Part shown: positions 53,477 to 61,760 of the stretch, in pieces
How positions within the stretch are numbered: the first letter of the stretch is position 1
How the letters are laid out: every line of letters begins with the position of its first letter
Source of the DNA: Stieleria varia
Lineage (GTDB): Bacteria > Planctomycetota > Planctomycetia > Pirellulales > Pirellulaceae
Assembly (NCBI RefSeq): GCF_038443385.1
Contig: NZ_CP151726.1
Span: 9,424,001 to 9,488,000 of the forward strand
Reading direction: 5' to 3'
Length of the DNA stretch: 64,000 nt
Made by a program: the position numbers and the translations under genes
Notes under the pieces: generated by a model
The model's input: the letters and a program-made list of their open reading frames with translations, nothing else
Database searches by the model: none
What the model was told of the DNA's origin: nothing

Positions 53477-55948
53477 AACATCATCGTGCGACCCACCATC
53501 ACTTCCTCGGTTCGACTTCTGTTGCTGTTGAGCATGTTTCTTGCCGCGACCGGGACCGTCGCGACGCGAGCCAACGCACAAGAGTTGCCCAACGCCAAGC
53601 ACTCCGATTCCAAAGACAAGTTCTTTCAAATCGATTCGTGGTTGCCTACGCCGGGGCAGACGCGGACGGCGTCGGGTGCCCCCGGGCCGGCCTACTGGCA
53701 ACAGCGTGCCGATTACGACATGGACATCACGCTTGATGATGAGAACCAGCGTATCGAGGGCAAGGTCCGGATCACTTATCACAATCTGTCACCCCACCCA
53801 CTGAGTTATCTCTGGATTCAACTGGACCAAAATCGATTTCGACCCGACTCGGATCAAGTATTGACGGAGGACGCACCGGACCTTCGATCTCGGATCTCGT
53901 TCACGGACATGAAATCGATTTTGACGCGGATGGTGTTCAATGGTGGTTACACGCTGAAATCGGTCACGGATGAAAAGGGCGGCAAGCTGTCCTACACCGT
54001 CAACAAGACCATGATGCGTATCGATTTGCCCGAGCCGTTGGCTGCCGAGCAAACAACGACGATCGTCATCGACTACTCGTACAACATCGTCGACGCGAAA
54101 GTGATCCGCGCCCGTGGGGGCTACGAGTTCTTTGAAGAAGACAAAAACCACATCTACGAAATCGCGCAATTCTATCCCCGAGTGGCGGCGTACACCGACT
54201 ACGTCGGCTGGCAGAACAAACAGTTTCTCGGCCGCGGCGAGTTCACACTTGAGCTGGGCGATTATCGCGTTCGCCTGACCGTCCCCGAAGACATGGTCGT
54301 CGCCGCGACCGGGACGCTGCAAAATGCCGAGCAAGTCATGTCGCCGGTTTGGTCGCAGCGTCTGGCCAAGGCACGCACGTCCGACGTGCCGGTCTACGTT
54401 ATCACGCCGGAGGAAGCCAAGGAGAACGAAACGCGACGAGGCGGCGGCAACAAGACATGGACTTTTGAAGCCAGTGATGTTCGCGATTTCGCGTTCGCCG
54501 CCAGTCGCAAGTTCATCTGGGACGCGATGGGCGTCGACGTCGACGGCCGACGCGTCTTGGCCATGTCGTACTTTCCCCGTGAAGCCGACCCGTTGTGGAG
54601 CCAGTATTCCACCGAAGCGATCGCGCACACGCTGGAGGTCTACGGTCGATACGCGTTGTCGTATCCTTACCCCGTCGCCATCAGCGTCAACGGACCGGTC
54701 TACGGCATGGAATACCCGATGATCTGCTTCAACGGCCCCCGACCGGAAACCGATGGGACGTACAGCAAGAATACCAAATACGCGTTGATCTCCGTGATCA
54801 TCCACGAGGTCGGTCACAACTTTTTTCCGATGATCGTCAACAGCGACGAACGACAATGGACGTGGATGGACGAAGGACTCAACACGTTCCTGCAATTCTT
54901 GGCCGAGCAGGAGTGGGAGGAGGACTACCCGTCGCGTCGCGGGCCGCCTGAGAAAATCGTGCCCTACATGGTCGGTGGCAACCAACGCCCGATCATGACC
55001 GGTAGCGAAGAAATCCTGCAGTTCGGCAACAATGGGTACTCCAAACCCGCCACCGCTCTGAACATCCTGAGGGAAACCATCCTGGGTCGCGAGTTGTTTG
55101 ACTTTGCGTTCCGCGAATACGCCCAGCGTTGGAAATTCAAACGTCCCACACCCGCGGATTTCTTTCGCACCATGGAAGACGCATCCGGCGTGGATCTGGA
55201 CTGGTTTTGGCGTGGCTGGTTCTACAGCACCGAACACGTCGACATCGGCATCGAATCGGTGCGTCTGTACCAAATCGATAGCGGCGACCCCGATGAAAAG
55301 GCCGAACGTGACCGTCAGGAGCGTGATCGAAAGGAACCCGATGTCAGCGAAGAACGCAACAAGCCGATCGCAAAACGAATCGAGTGGCAACCTGGACTGA
55401 AGGATTTCTACAACAACCCGGAATACGACCCGTACAAGGTCGAGGAAGAAGACCGCAAATCGTTCCAAAAATTCCTGGACGGCTTGTCAAGTGACGAACG
55501 CTCCCTATTGAGACGGACGACGAATTTTTACGTCGTTGATTTCCGCAACGTCGGCGGCCTGGTGATGCCCGTGATCGTACGCATTCACTACAGCGACAAC
55601 ACCAACGAGATGCTGCGGATCCCCGCAGAGATCTGGCGACGCAACAGCCAACGGGTCAGCAAGCTGATCGTCTCGGACAAGGAAATCGTTTCGCTGGAAC
55701 TGGACCCCAAACGCGAGACGGCCGACAGCAGCGAGAGCAACAACCACTGGCCGCCAAAACTGGTCCCCAGCCGTTTCAAATTGTTCAAGGACGAAAAGAA
55801 GAAAAACGAGATGCAGAAAGCAAACGTCGAACAAACCAAAGATGACTCTGCGGGCAAAGAGGAAGCGGATGACAAGGACGCCAAGAAAGAATCAGCTCCG
55901 CCTGAGCAGTCCGGAAAAACGGACGACGTCGAAGGAGAATCGCGATGA
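53477..55948 (+). CDS. Secreted M1 family zinc metallopeptidase
   Basis: 823 residues from the GTG at 53477; the frame is open to a GTG at 53435, and 53486 is a further choice. A signal peptide follows (VRLLLLLSMFLAATGTVATRANAQ). The N-terminal part is the M1 beta domain (DITLDDENQRIEGKVRITY). The catalytic centre is VIIHEVGHNFFPMIVNSDERQWTWMDEGLNTFL (in part; HExxH with the downstream Glu), and the exopeptidase-like motif GPVYGMEYPMICFNGP precedes it. A C-terminal tail after about 590 is charged. The last 60 residues are Lys/Glu/Asp-rich low complexity. It is co-transcribed with the overlapping DUF6702 and cinA genes. Confidence 0.88.
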   Translation, partial: NIIVRPTITSSVRLLLLLSMFLAATGTVATRANAQELPNAKHSDSKDKFFQIDSWLPTPGQTRTASGAPGPAYWQQRADYDMDITLDDENQRIEGKVRITYHNLSPHPLSYLWIQLDQNRFRPDSDQVLTEDAPDLRSRISFTDMKSILTRMVFNGGYTLKSVTDEKGGKLSYTVNKTMMRIDLPEPLAAEQTTTIVIDYSYNIVDAKVIRARGGYEFFEEDKNHIYEIAQFYPRVAAYTDYVGWQNKQFLGRGEFTLELGDYRVRLTVPEDMVVAATGTLQNAEQVMSPVWSQRLAKARTSDVPVYVITPEEAKENETRRGGGNKTWTFEASDVRDFAFAASRKFIWDAMGVDVDGRRVLAMSYFPREADPLWSQYSTEAIAHTLEVYGRYALSYPYPVAISVNGPVYGMEYPMICFNGPRPETDGTYSKNTKYALISVIIHEVGHNFFPMIVNSDERQWTWMDEGLNTFLQFLAEQEWEEDYPSRRGPPEKIVPYMVGGNQRPIMTGSEEILQFGNNGYSKPATALNILRETILGRELFDFAFREYAQRWKFKRPTPADFFRTMEDASGVDLDWFWRGWFYSTEHVDIGIESVRLYQIDSGDPDEKAERDRQERDRKEPDVSEERNKPIAKRIEWQPGLKDFYNNPEYDPYKVEEEDRKSFQKFLDGLSSDERSLLRRTTNFYVVDFRNVGGLVMPVIVRIHYSDNTNEMLRIPAEIWRRNSQRVSKLIVSDKEIVSLELDPKRETADSSESNNHWPPKLVPSRFKLFKDEKKKNEMQKANVEQTKDDSAGKEEADDKDAKKESAPPEQSGKTDDVEGESR

Positions 55949-56610
55949 TTGTCGCGCTGTTGATGTCGTCATTGTTGATGCACGCGTTTCATGAAACGGT
56001 CTCGGAAGTTCAGTGGAACAAGGAGACCGGACGTTTGGAAGTCGCATTGCGTATGCATGTCGTGGACGAACAGTGGTTGGCCCATCGGGCGAAACAAGCC
56101 ACCAAGTCGGATGAGCAGAAAATGCCTTGGCAGCTTCAGTATGTCCGCAGCCGATTCCTGTTGGATCCCAAACCGAGTCGTCCGGCATCGACCGCTGCCC
56201 AGGCCGATCAAGCTGCCCAGGCTGATCAAGCTGTTCAGGCTGTTAAAGCCACCCAGTCCGGGAAAGCCACCAAGACTGACAAAACGGACGAGACGAATCG
56301 GCAGAACAAGTATCACTGGGTGGGCAGCAAGTCTGACGGCGCGCACGTCTGGTGGTTCTTTGAAATCGAAACGCCCGAGCACCATCGACCGCATCGAATC
56401 GAGCAACTGATGCTGTATGAGTACGAGAAGGATTTCTCGCACCGAGTCATCCTCCTGCCGCCGGAACGCTCCGAGACGACCACGGCCTCTGACACCGTCA
56501 CGACGCCGGTTGCTCTAACGCTTACAATCCAGCATCCGGGAGGCGATTTGTTTCCCAGTACTGCTGACTCCAAGACTCGCAACGATGAACCAATCTCCGG
56601 CAAGCCCTGA
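55945..56610 (+). CDS. DUF6702 family secreted protein
   Basis: 221 residues. A short N-terminal hydrophobic segment (MIVALLMSSLLMHAFHETVS) is followed by the DUF6702 start EVQWNKETGRLEVALRMHVVDEQWL. A low-complexity insertion with AAQADQAAQADQAVQA units lies at about 85-115. The second half (YHWVGSKSDGAHVWWFFEIE) carries the rest of the domain. In other bacteria DUF6702 proteins are often neighbours of M1-type peptidases. Its ATG overlaps the stop of the M1 gene by four bases (ATGA), implying coupling. It likely sits in the periplasm; function unknown. Confidence 0.78.
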   Translation: MIVALLMSSLLMHAFHETVSEVQWNKETGRLEVALRMHVVDEQWLAHRAKQATKSDEQKMPWQLQYVRSRFLLDPKPSRPASTAAQADQAAQADQAVQAVKATQSGKATKTDKTDETNRQNKYHWVGSKSDGAHVWWFFEIETPEHHRPHRIEQLMLYEYEKDFSHRVILLPPERSETTTASDTVTTPVALTLTIQHPGGDLFPSTADSKTRNDEPISGKP

Positions 56611-57922
56611 TGTGAAAGCGAATCGAATCGCCGAAGTGATCTCCATTGGCGATGAGATGACCAGCGGGGCAAGGCTCGACACCAACGGACAGTGGCTCAG
56701 CCAACGCTTGGGAGAGCTGGGGATCAACGTCGCTTTTCACACCACCGTCGGCGACACGATGCAACACAACATCGATGTCTTGCGGATCGCCTCGGAGAGG
56801 GCCGACATCGTCGTTTGCACGGGCGGACTCGGCCCCACACAAGACGACCTGACGCGTCAGGCATTGGCGGATCTGGTCGGTGTGCCTCTGGTGTTGAGCG
56901 AATCGGCGATGGCTCACATTGCCAACCTTTTTTCTCAACGGCAGCGTGAGATGCCCGAACGAAATCGTGTCCAAGCGATGTTCCCCCAGGGAAGCCAGGA
57001 AATCTTTAATCCTCAGGGAACCGCTCCCGGCGTTGATCTGCTGGTCGATCGTTCGCGGCCCACAGCAGGACACAGACTGGGACAAACACTGGACCGAGCG
57101 CCGTGCCGAATCTTTGCCTTGCCTGGGGTTCCCGATGAGATGAAACGCATGTTCGACGATACCGTTGCGCCGCGCATCCTGTCGGACTCAGGTTCACGCA
57201 GTCACATTCGCCACGCGGTCATGAAGTTCTTTGGCACCGGCGAGAGCGACATGGAACGTCGGCTCGGTGACATGATTTCGCGAGAGAGAGAACCTCGCGT
57301 GGGAATCACCGTCAGCGCCGCCACGATCTCGTTGAGGATCACCGCGACGGGGCAAGACATCGGGCAATGCGACGCGGCGATCGAAGCGACGCGGTTGGAA
57401 ATCATGGAGCTCGTCGGGGAATACTATTTTGGCGACGGCGAAACGTATGAGCAGCATCACGCGATCGATGAGATGTTGCGGTCGCGTGGGCAAAGGTTGG
57501 TCACCGTCGAATTGGGGCACGCCGCTCCGCTGGCCGACTGGTTCGCTTCGTTGGGCCCGGAGTCTGCGTTTCAGGCCGGACTGGCGATAAGCCGACGAGG
57601 TGACTTGTCGGATTTCATGGGTGAGGGAGGCGAAGCCGGTGAGAGTACGAGCGACGAATATTGGCTGACTGCCGATCGGTTTCGCCGTCAAAGTGGCGCC
57701 GACTGGCTGTTGCTGGTGGACGCGTATCCCAGCTTGGAGTCAGACGATGGCGGGCCATTGCCGGCTGCGGAGGTCACCTTGACCGTGATCGGTCCCGACG
57801 GCAAACGATACTGCACAGAGACGCGTTTAGGTGGCCATCCGTCCATCGTTCAGCCGCGAATTGGAAAAGCCGCCATGGCTTGGATGAGAAAGGTGATGGC
57901 GTCGGAGAACCAAGTAGCATAG
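56585..57922 (+). CDS. cinA: CinA-like protein with degenerate amidase domain
   Basis: 445 residues. Overlaps the previous gene by 26 bp. N-terminal MoCF-type domain: ISIGDEMTSGARLDTNGQWLSQRL (about 18-41), VVCTGGLGPTQDDLTRQAL, and FALPGVPDEMKRMFDD. The middle and the C-terminal region match CinA (about 260-440), whose NMN deamidase part normally contains an ESCTGG motif with the catalytic Ser. Here that stretch reads TVELGHAAPLADWFAS, so the catalytic Ser and glycines are lost. The N-terminal half may still hydrolyse ADP-ribose or act on nucleotides. It is the last gene of the M1 operon. Confidence 0.85.
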   Translation: MNQSPASPDVKANRIAEVISIGDEMTSGARLDTNGQWLSQRLGELGINVAFHTTVGDTMQHNIDVLRIASERADIVVCTGGLGPTQDDLTRQALADLVGVPLVLSESAMAHIANLFSQRQREMPERNRVQAMFPQGSQEIFNPQGTAPGVDLLVDRSRPTAGHRLGQTLDRAPCRIFALPGVPDEMKRMFDDTVAPRILSDSGSRSHIRHAVMKFFGTGESDMERRLGDMISREREPRVGITVSAATISLRITATGQDIGQCDAAIEATRLEIMELVGEYYFGDGETYEQHHAIDEMLRSRGQRLVTVELGHAAPLADWFASLGPESAFQAGLAISRRGDLSDFMGEGGEAGESTSDEYWLTADRFRRQSGADWLLLVDAYPSLESDDGGPLPAAEVTLTVIGPDGKRYCTETRLGGHPSIVQPRIGKAAMAWMRKVMASENQVA

Positions 57923-57926
57923 TGTT

Positions 57927-57971
57927 AAAAAAAAGAAGGGGAGGGAATCCATGCCCCATGGTTCCCTCCCC
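57927..57971 (-). terminator. Strong rho-independent terminator, minus strand, no known gene
   Basis: Minus strand: GGGGAGGGAA (complement of 57962-57971), 14-base loop with CATG/CATGG pairing, TTCCCTCCCC, TTC, then eight T (57927-57934). Perfect 10-bp GC-rich stem. On the plus strand there is no T-run, so it is not a good terminator for cinA. The gene it would serve must lie between about 57972 and 58290 on the minus strand. Confidence 0.75.
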
Positions 57972-58289
57972 AACTGCCCCAAGTCTGGCTGTGAACTTGG
58001 ACACCCCGGTCAAGACTGTTTGTGAAATCCGTTGCCAATCGTGACCGGACTCTTGCAATCAGCGGGTGACTGAAAGCAACCGTCCTTGTGATGAGGGGGA
58101 TTATTCCGGCTGGGCAAACTTTCCAGCATCAGGGAATCCACCCATAAACGACGCAAAAAACAAAAAAATATGGATTCGATTCCGAGCGCTGCGTGCGATA
58201 ACGCGCACTTTGGCAAGAACCCGACATGAATTGGGTTATTCAGTGATGATGGCATACAGAATGAATGAATCAGCAAAATAGAAACAGCA
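57972..58289 (-). ncRNA. Candidate small RNA upstream of the minus-strand terminator
   Basis: About 320 bp between cinA and the PAS-LuxR gene with no plausible protein on either strand. The only support is the strong minus-strand terminator at its left end. On the minus strand a run of CATATTTTTTTGTTTTTTGC near 58150-58170 is T-rich and could be a promoter or start region. It does not resemble 6S, SRP, tmRNA or RNase P RNA closely enough to name. It would also be antisense to the leader of the PAS-LuxR gene if transcribed from the right edge. Confidence 0.3.
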
Positions 58290-59006
58290 ATGACGACTCC
58301 TATCGAACCAACCAAACGTGAGTCAGCTATTTCCCGGGTCAGTCCCCAGCGGATCGACCCTCCGGAGTTTGATCCGACGTCCATTTGGATGGCTTTGACG
58401 AACACGGAAGGCATCGGCGTTTGTGTGATGGACCGCCAGGGCGGGTTGATCTTCGTCAATGAAACGACGCTCGGATTGTTCTTTGATCATCCGATCGACT
58501 ATCACGGAAAGACGATCGCTGATTTCCATCCTCCTGAGTTCGTCAAGGAACGCTTGGAGATGATCCATCAGGTGCTGGAGCAGAATCGACCGTTGAAGAT
58601 CGAGCACATTTTGCACGGGCGACCGATCGTTTCGGCGGTTTGGCCGATCCATGATGTCAAACCTCCTTATCAACGTGTGTTAGTGATCAGTCGCACTAAC
58701 ACCAAGATTGACTATTCCGGACTACGTATCCCCGATCACATCGAGACGATGGACACCAAGTACATCGACTTGGGGCCGTTGGACTGTCTTTCCCGCCGCG
58801 AGTTGGAGGTGTTGGCGTTGATCGGCCACGGTTTGTCGGTCCCGCAAGTCGCCGGACTGTTGCACCGCAGTCAGAAGACGATCGAAAACCACAAGAGTTC
58901 GATCGCGCAAAAGCTGAGTCTACATGGTCAAGCCGAGATGGTTTCGATCGTCACTTCGATGGGTTTGGAAGTGGACGATGCCAAACGAAAGCGGATGACC
59001 CGCTAA
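58290..59006 (+). CDS. PAS-domain LuxR-type transcriptional regulator
   Basis: 238 residues. N-terminal PAS-like sensor domain (about 25-135: IWMALTNTEGIGVCVMDRQG, GLFFDHPIDYHGKTIADFHPPEF). C-terminal LuxR helix-turn-helix (about 165-225: LDCLSRRELEVLALIGHGLSVPQVA, LHRSQKTIENHKSSI, and AEMVSIVTSMGL). The pattern of residues fits a DNA-binding regulator that responds to a small ligand or redox state through PAS. No membrane segment, so cytoplasmic. The upstream 350 bp may hold its regulated promoter. Confidence 0.88.
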   Translation: MTTPIEPTKRESAISRVSPQRIDPPEFDPTSIWMALTNTEGIGVCVMDRQGGLIFVNETTLGLFFDHPIDYHGKTIADFHPPEFVKERLEMIHQVLEQNRPLKIEHILHGRPIVSAVWPIHDVKPPYQRVLVISRTNTKIDYSGLRIPDHIETMDTKYIDLGPLDCLSRRELEVLALIGHGLSVPQVAGLLHRSQKTIENHKSSIAQKLSLHGQAEMVSIVTSMGLEVDDAKRKRMTR

Positions 59007-59013
59007 TTGAAAA

Positions 59014-59073
59014 CACGTAGCCGAGCCTCTCCGAGGCTCGGAACTTCGCGTCTCGGAGAGACGCGTCCACGTG
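59014..59073. terminator. Nested hairpins between convergent genes
   Basis: CCGAGCCTC/GAGGCTCGG (59021-59041) and GCGTCTC/GAGACGC (59048-59064), all enclosed by CACGT/ACGTG (59014-59018 and 59069-59073). They lie between the LuxR-type gene and the convergent lipoprotein gene. No long T-run, so bidirectional termination is only a guess; they could also be a repeat element. Confidence 0.4.
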
Positions 59074-59096
59074 AAAAATTCGGGTCGAGCTAAAAT

Positions 59097-59795
59097 TCAC
59101 TGCTCCATTTCTTCCCAACCCTCTGGCGGGTCGGGCAGTTTGGTTGTGCCTCTCGTGTCCGTGTCGATGGTCCACTCGGCGAGCGGAATGCCTTCGATAG
59201 CCATTTTGTATCGGAAGGTTTGTTCGTCGATCGATTGGATCAGGAAAAGATGGACTTCCTCCGGTTCGTTGACCTTGTATTCAAAGATCACGCGACCTCG
59301 TGTGGTCCACACGAGGTCATCGTCGAACCGGTCGAACTGTTTGAACTCTGTCTCCAAGTTCATTCCGGTAGATCGAAGTGTCCCATCATCATGCCGCTCG
59401 TAGTACCAGTAGGAACTGCTGGCGGGGTCGGTTGAGAGATTGCCATACCACGGCCCCAAGAGCAATTCCGACTGATTTGAAATCGGAGCGGCGTTGAGGG
59501 CAAGTTCGATTGCTGCTTTCTCAGCAGGCTCAAACTCGGCGATCGCTTCATTGATCTTAGATTCGAGCTCGGCCATCGCCTTCTTGGCTTCGTCGGCGGA
59601 GATGCGAGAGGGCAGAACAGGGGCAACGGGAGCGGCTTCTGGTTCTAAGGTTTGAGCTGCGACAGACGTCTCAGGCGATGACTGGGTTGACGAGACGTTT
59701 GTGGGCGATGTCGCGTTCTTGGAGCAACCCGCCATAGCAACAAGACTGACGCACAGACCAAGAAAGACGCATCGTTGTGAGAGTGTTTTGGGCAT
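59097..59795 (-). CDS. Lipoprotein, hypothetical
   Basis: 232 residues from the ATG at 59795; ten upstream codons precede it. Signal with lipobox VAMAGC (Cys about 23), after which an Ala/Ser/Thr/Pro-rich linker (about 24-60) leads to a helical stretch (EAKKAMAELESKINEAIAEFEP) and a beta-rich domain (about 110-225: LLLGPWYGNLSTDPASSSYWYY, GRVIFEYKVNEPEEVHLFL). It resembles secreted lipocalin/calycin-like small proteins but no family is certain. It should be anchored to the periplasmic face of a membrane. Confidence 0.75.
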   Translation of the reverse strand: MPKTLSQRCVFLGLCVSLVAMAGCSKNATSPTNVSSTQSSPETSVAAQTLEPEAAPVAPVLPSRISADEAKKAMAELESKINEAIAEFEPAEKAAIELALNAAPISNQSELLLGPWYGNLSTDPASSSYWYYERHDDGTLRSTGMNLETEFKQFDRFDDDLVWTTRGRVIFEYKVNEPEEVHLFLIQSIDEQTFRYKMAIEGIPLAEWTIDTDTRGTTKLPDPPEGWEEMEQ

Positions 59796-59883
59796 GCGGG
59801 TTGTGGGTAAGGGTTGGAGTTCCAATCGTTCGTCAACGAATTCTGGCGAATCTCACAACGAATTTCCCGAATCGGTTTCCCGA

Positions 59884-60684
59884 TCACTTGGGTGGCGTGA
59901 GACCTTCGGGTAGCTTTCCCGTTTCGACTTCGTCGTCCCACTCATCCATCAGGGGCCAGCTTTCGGCGAGCGTTCCGAAGTCAGCCATTTTGAGATAACC
60001 TCGGACGCGGTCGATAGTACGGTTCATGAAGTCGGCGTCGTTGGCAAAGATGGGTCCGTGGCTGGGCGCGAGCCATTTGACATCGCTGTCACGGATGCGC
60101 TGCAGCGATCGGACAAAGGCTTTGATGTCGCTGCCGTGGTGTGCGTCGATCGCGCCGATGCAACCATCGCGATAGATGTTGTCGCCGCTGAGCAAGACAT
60201 CGCCCATTCGGAAGGCCAGTTGGCTGTTGGTGTGGCCGGGGGTATGCCAGACTTCCAATTCCAAGTTACCCACCGTGATGATGTCTCCATCATTGACTTC
60301 GTGCTCCACCGTGACCGGTGGCATGTCGAGTTTCAGGTTTTGGGCTTCGATCTCGGCCAAAGTGATCAGGGTATCACCGTCACGCAGGGGTTTGACGGCA
60401 TTGGGATGCGCGGTGACGGTCGTTTTGAGCAACTGTTTTGCTTTGGCGAGACCTTGGATGTGATCGACATCGGCATGCGTCGCGATCAGCGTTTTGCAAT
60501 TGGTAAACGGAAAGTCCAGTTGGCGTATGATTTGGATGAAATCATCGACCGTTTCTTCGTAGCCGATGTCGATCAGCAACCATTCATCGGCATCGAAAAT
60601 CAGGTAGACATTGCACCCCAACACCTCACGTGCTTGAAAGTTCAGTTCAATGATGCCGGGAAAGATCGGTTGACGGGTCAGCAT
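59884..60684 (-). CDS. MBL-fold metallo-hydrolase
   Basis: 266 residues from the ATG at 60684 (a TTG two codons upstream is possible). Zinc motifs: TLIATHADVDHIQGLAKA (HxDxDH, where the first two His spacings fit), EVWHTPGHTNSQLAFRMGDVLLSGDNIYRDG with the Asp and His ligands, and PSHGPIF. This is the glyoxalase-II-like or general metallo-hydrolase group. The native substrate is unknown. Cytoplasmic; no signal. Spacing to the lipoprotein gene is 88 bp. Confidence 0.88.
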   Translation of the reverse strand: MLTRQPIFPGIIELNFQAREVLGCNVYLIFDADEWLLIDIGYEETVDDFIQIIRQLDFPFTNCKTLIATHADVDHIQGLAKAKQLLKTTVTAHPNAVKPLRDGDTLITLAEIEAQNLKLDMPPVTVEHEVNDGDIITVGNLELEVWHTPGHTNSQLAFRMGDVLLSGDNIYRDGCIGAIDAHHGSDIKAFVRSLQRIRDSDVKWLAPSHGPIFANDADFMNRTIDRVRGYLKMADFGTLAESWPLMDEWDDEVETGKLPEGLTPPK

Positions 60685-60718
60685 GTTCAATTAGATGGCG
60701 TGAGGAGATCAGAGCCGG

Positions 60719-61693
60719 TCATTGTAGGACCGAGGGCAGCACACTGGCCAGACCGCACCGATAATCGGGAAATTGCAACCGGGGCAGCAGATCGGATTTC
60801 ATGCGTCGATTCCAGATCCGTTTGTTGCTTTCGCTCCGCATGCTGATCGAGGAACCGGGCGGTGGGGATTCAAATCGGGGCATCGGCGAGCCGGTTTGAC
60901 GGGCAATCTCGCGGTAGAACTCGCCACGGGGCATCGGGCAATCGTCGGCCACGGCATAGAGTCGACGAGAAAGTGTCGGGTGCCAGGGCGCGTTTGCGCC
61001 GGACATCTTGTCCCAAGCGGCCATCACGCATCGTGCCGCATCATGTACGTGGATCAGGTTGAGGTAGCCCTCGGCAGGCGACTGGATCGGTTTGCCCCGA
61101 ATGACGTCACGTGCTCGCGGGACTCGGCCGATTCCGTAGATGCCCGCCAGTCGCAGGACCATCCAGGGAGATAGCGGTCGATCACGATGCAGTTGTTGTT
61201 CGGCGGCGAGGTGAACGCTGCCTCCGAGGCGACCGGGGTGAGTGGGCGAGGTTTCGTCGACCCAGCGGCCGTCGGTTTGATGGTAGACGCCGGTGGTGCT
61301 GATGTAGCACAGGCGGGTTTGGGTGGGCAGGACGGCCAACAGGTTCCTCAGGCCGCCGACTTGACTATCGTACCGATCCAGTCCGCTCGCCCGGTCGTAA
61401 CTGACGGCGACCAGCACCCGGTCCACCTTGGGCAGGTTCGCGAGCGTTTGCGAAAGTGTCCAATCGCAGACCACGGGATTCCAGCCGAGCGACTCAAATT
61501 GGCGGGCCCTGTCGGGGCTGCGGGTCGTGGCCCACACCGAAAAGCCGCGTTCCGCCGCCATTCGAGCGACTTCCGCCCCCAAATACCCGCATCCAACGAT
61601 CAAAACGCCGCTCGGATCGTCGGTATGCTCTGGCCCTGGCTTGGGGGTGAGATCTACGGATTTTGCGTGTTTTTCGGGCACTTTTCTCTCCAC
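60719..61693 (-). CDS. NAD-dependent epimerase/reductase-like protein (YeeZ type)
   Basis: 324 residues from GTG at 61693. The Rossmann motif is VLIVGCGYLGAEVARMAAERGF (in part), then RLCYISTTGVYHQTDGRWVDE with the Ser/Tyr-like active region (VYHQ), VHLAAEQQLHRD, LRLAGIYGIGRVPR and YLNLIHVHDAARCVMAAW. This layout fits the SDR family close to E. coli YeeZ. The substrate is unknown. The first ~28 residues (VERKVPEKHAKSVDLTPKPG) are not conserved-looking, so the true start may be downstream. Confidence 0.82.
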   Translation of the reverse strand: MERKVPEKHAKSVDLTPKPGPEHTDDPSGVLIVGCGYLGAEVARMAAERGFSVWATTRSPDRARQFESLGWNPVVCDWTLSQTLANLPKVDRVLVAVSYDRASGLDRYDSQVGGLRNLLAVLPTQTRLCYISTTGVYHQTDGRWVDETSPTHPGRLGGSVHLAAEQQLHRDRPLSPWMVLRLAGIYGIGRVPRARDVIRGKPIQSPAEGYLNLIHVHDAARCVMAAWDKMSGANAPWHPTLSRRLYAVADDCPMPRGEFYREIARQTGSPMPRFESPPPGSSISMRSESNKRIWNRRMKSDLLPRLQFPDYRCGLASVLPSVLQ

Positions 61694-61760
61694 GGCGTTG
61701 AGAGGCTACAATGAAACCGTTTTCATGGCCTTGGTGTGGTGTGAGGATAGCATCCTGTCG

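Noticed and set aside
53789..55468. 559-residue minus-strand ORF
   Set aside because: It is antisense to the M1 peptidase gene, which has clear family motifs. The antisense frame is a GC-bias shadow.
57938..57971. Terminator for cinA
   Set aside because: On the plus strand no T-run follows the hairpin. The T-run lies only in the minus direction.
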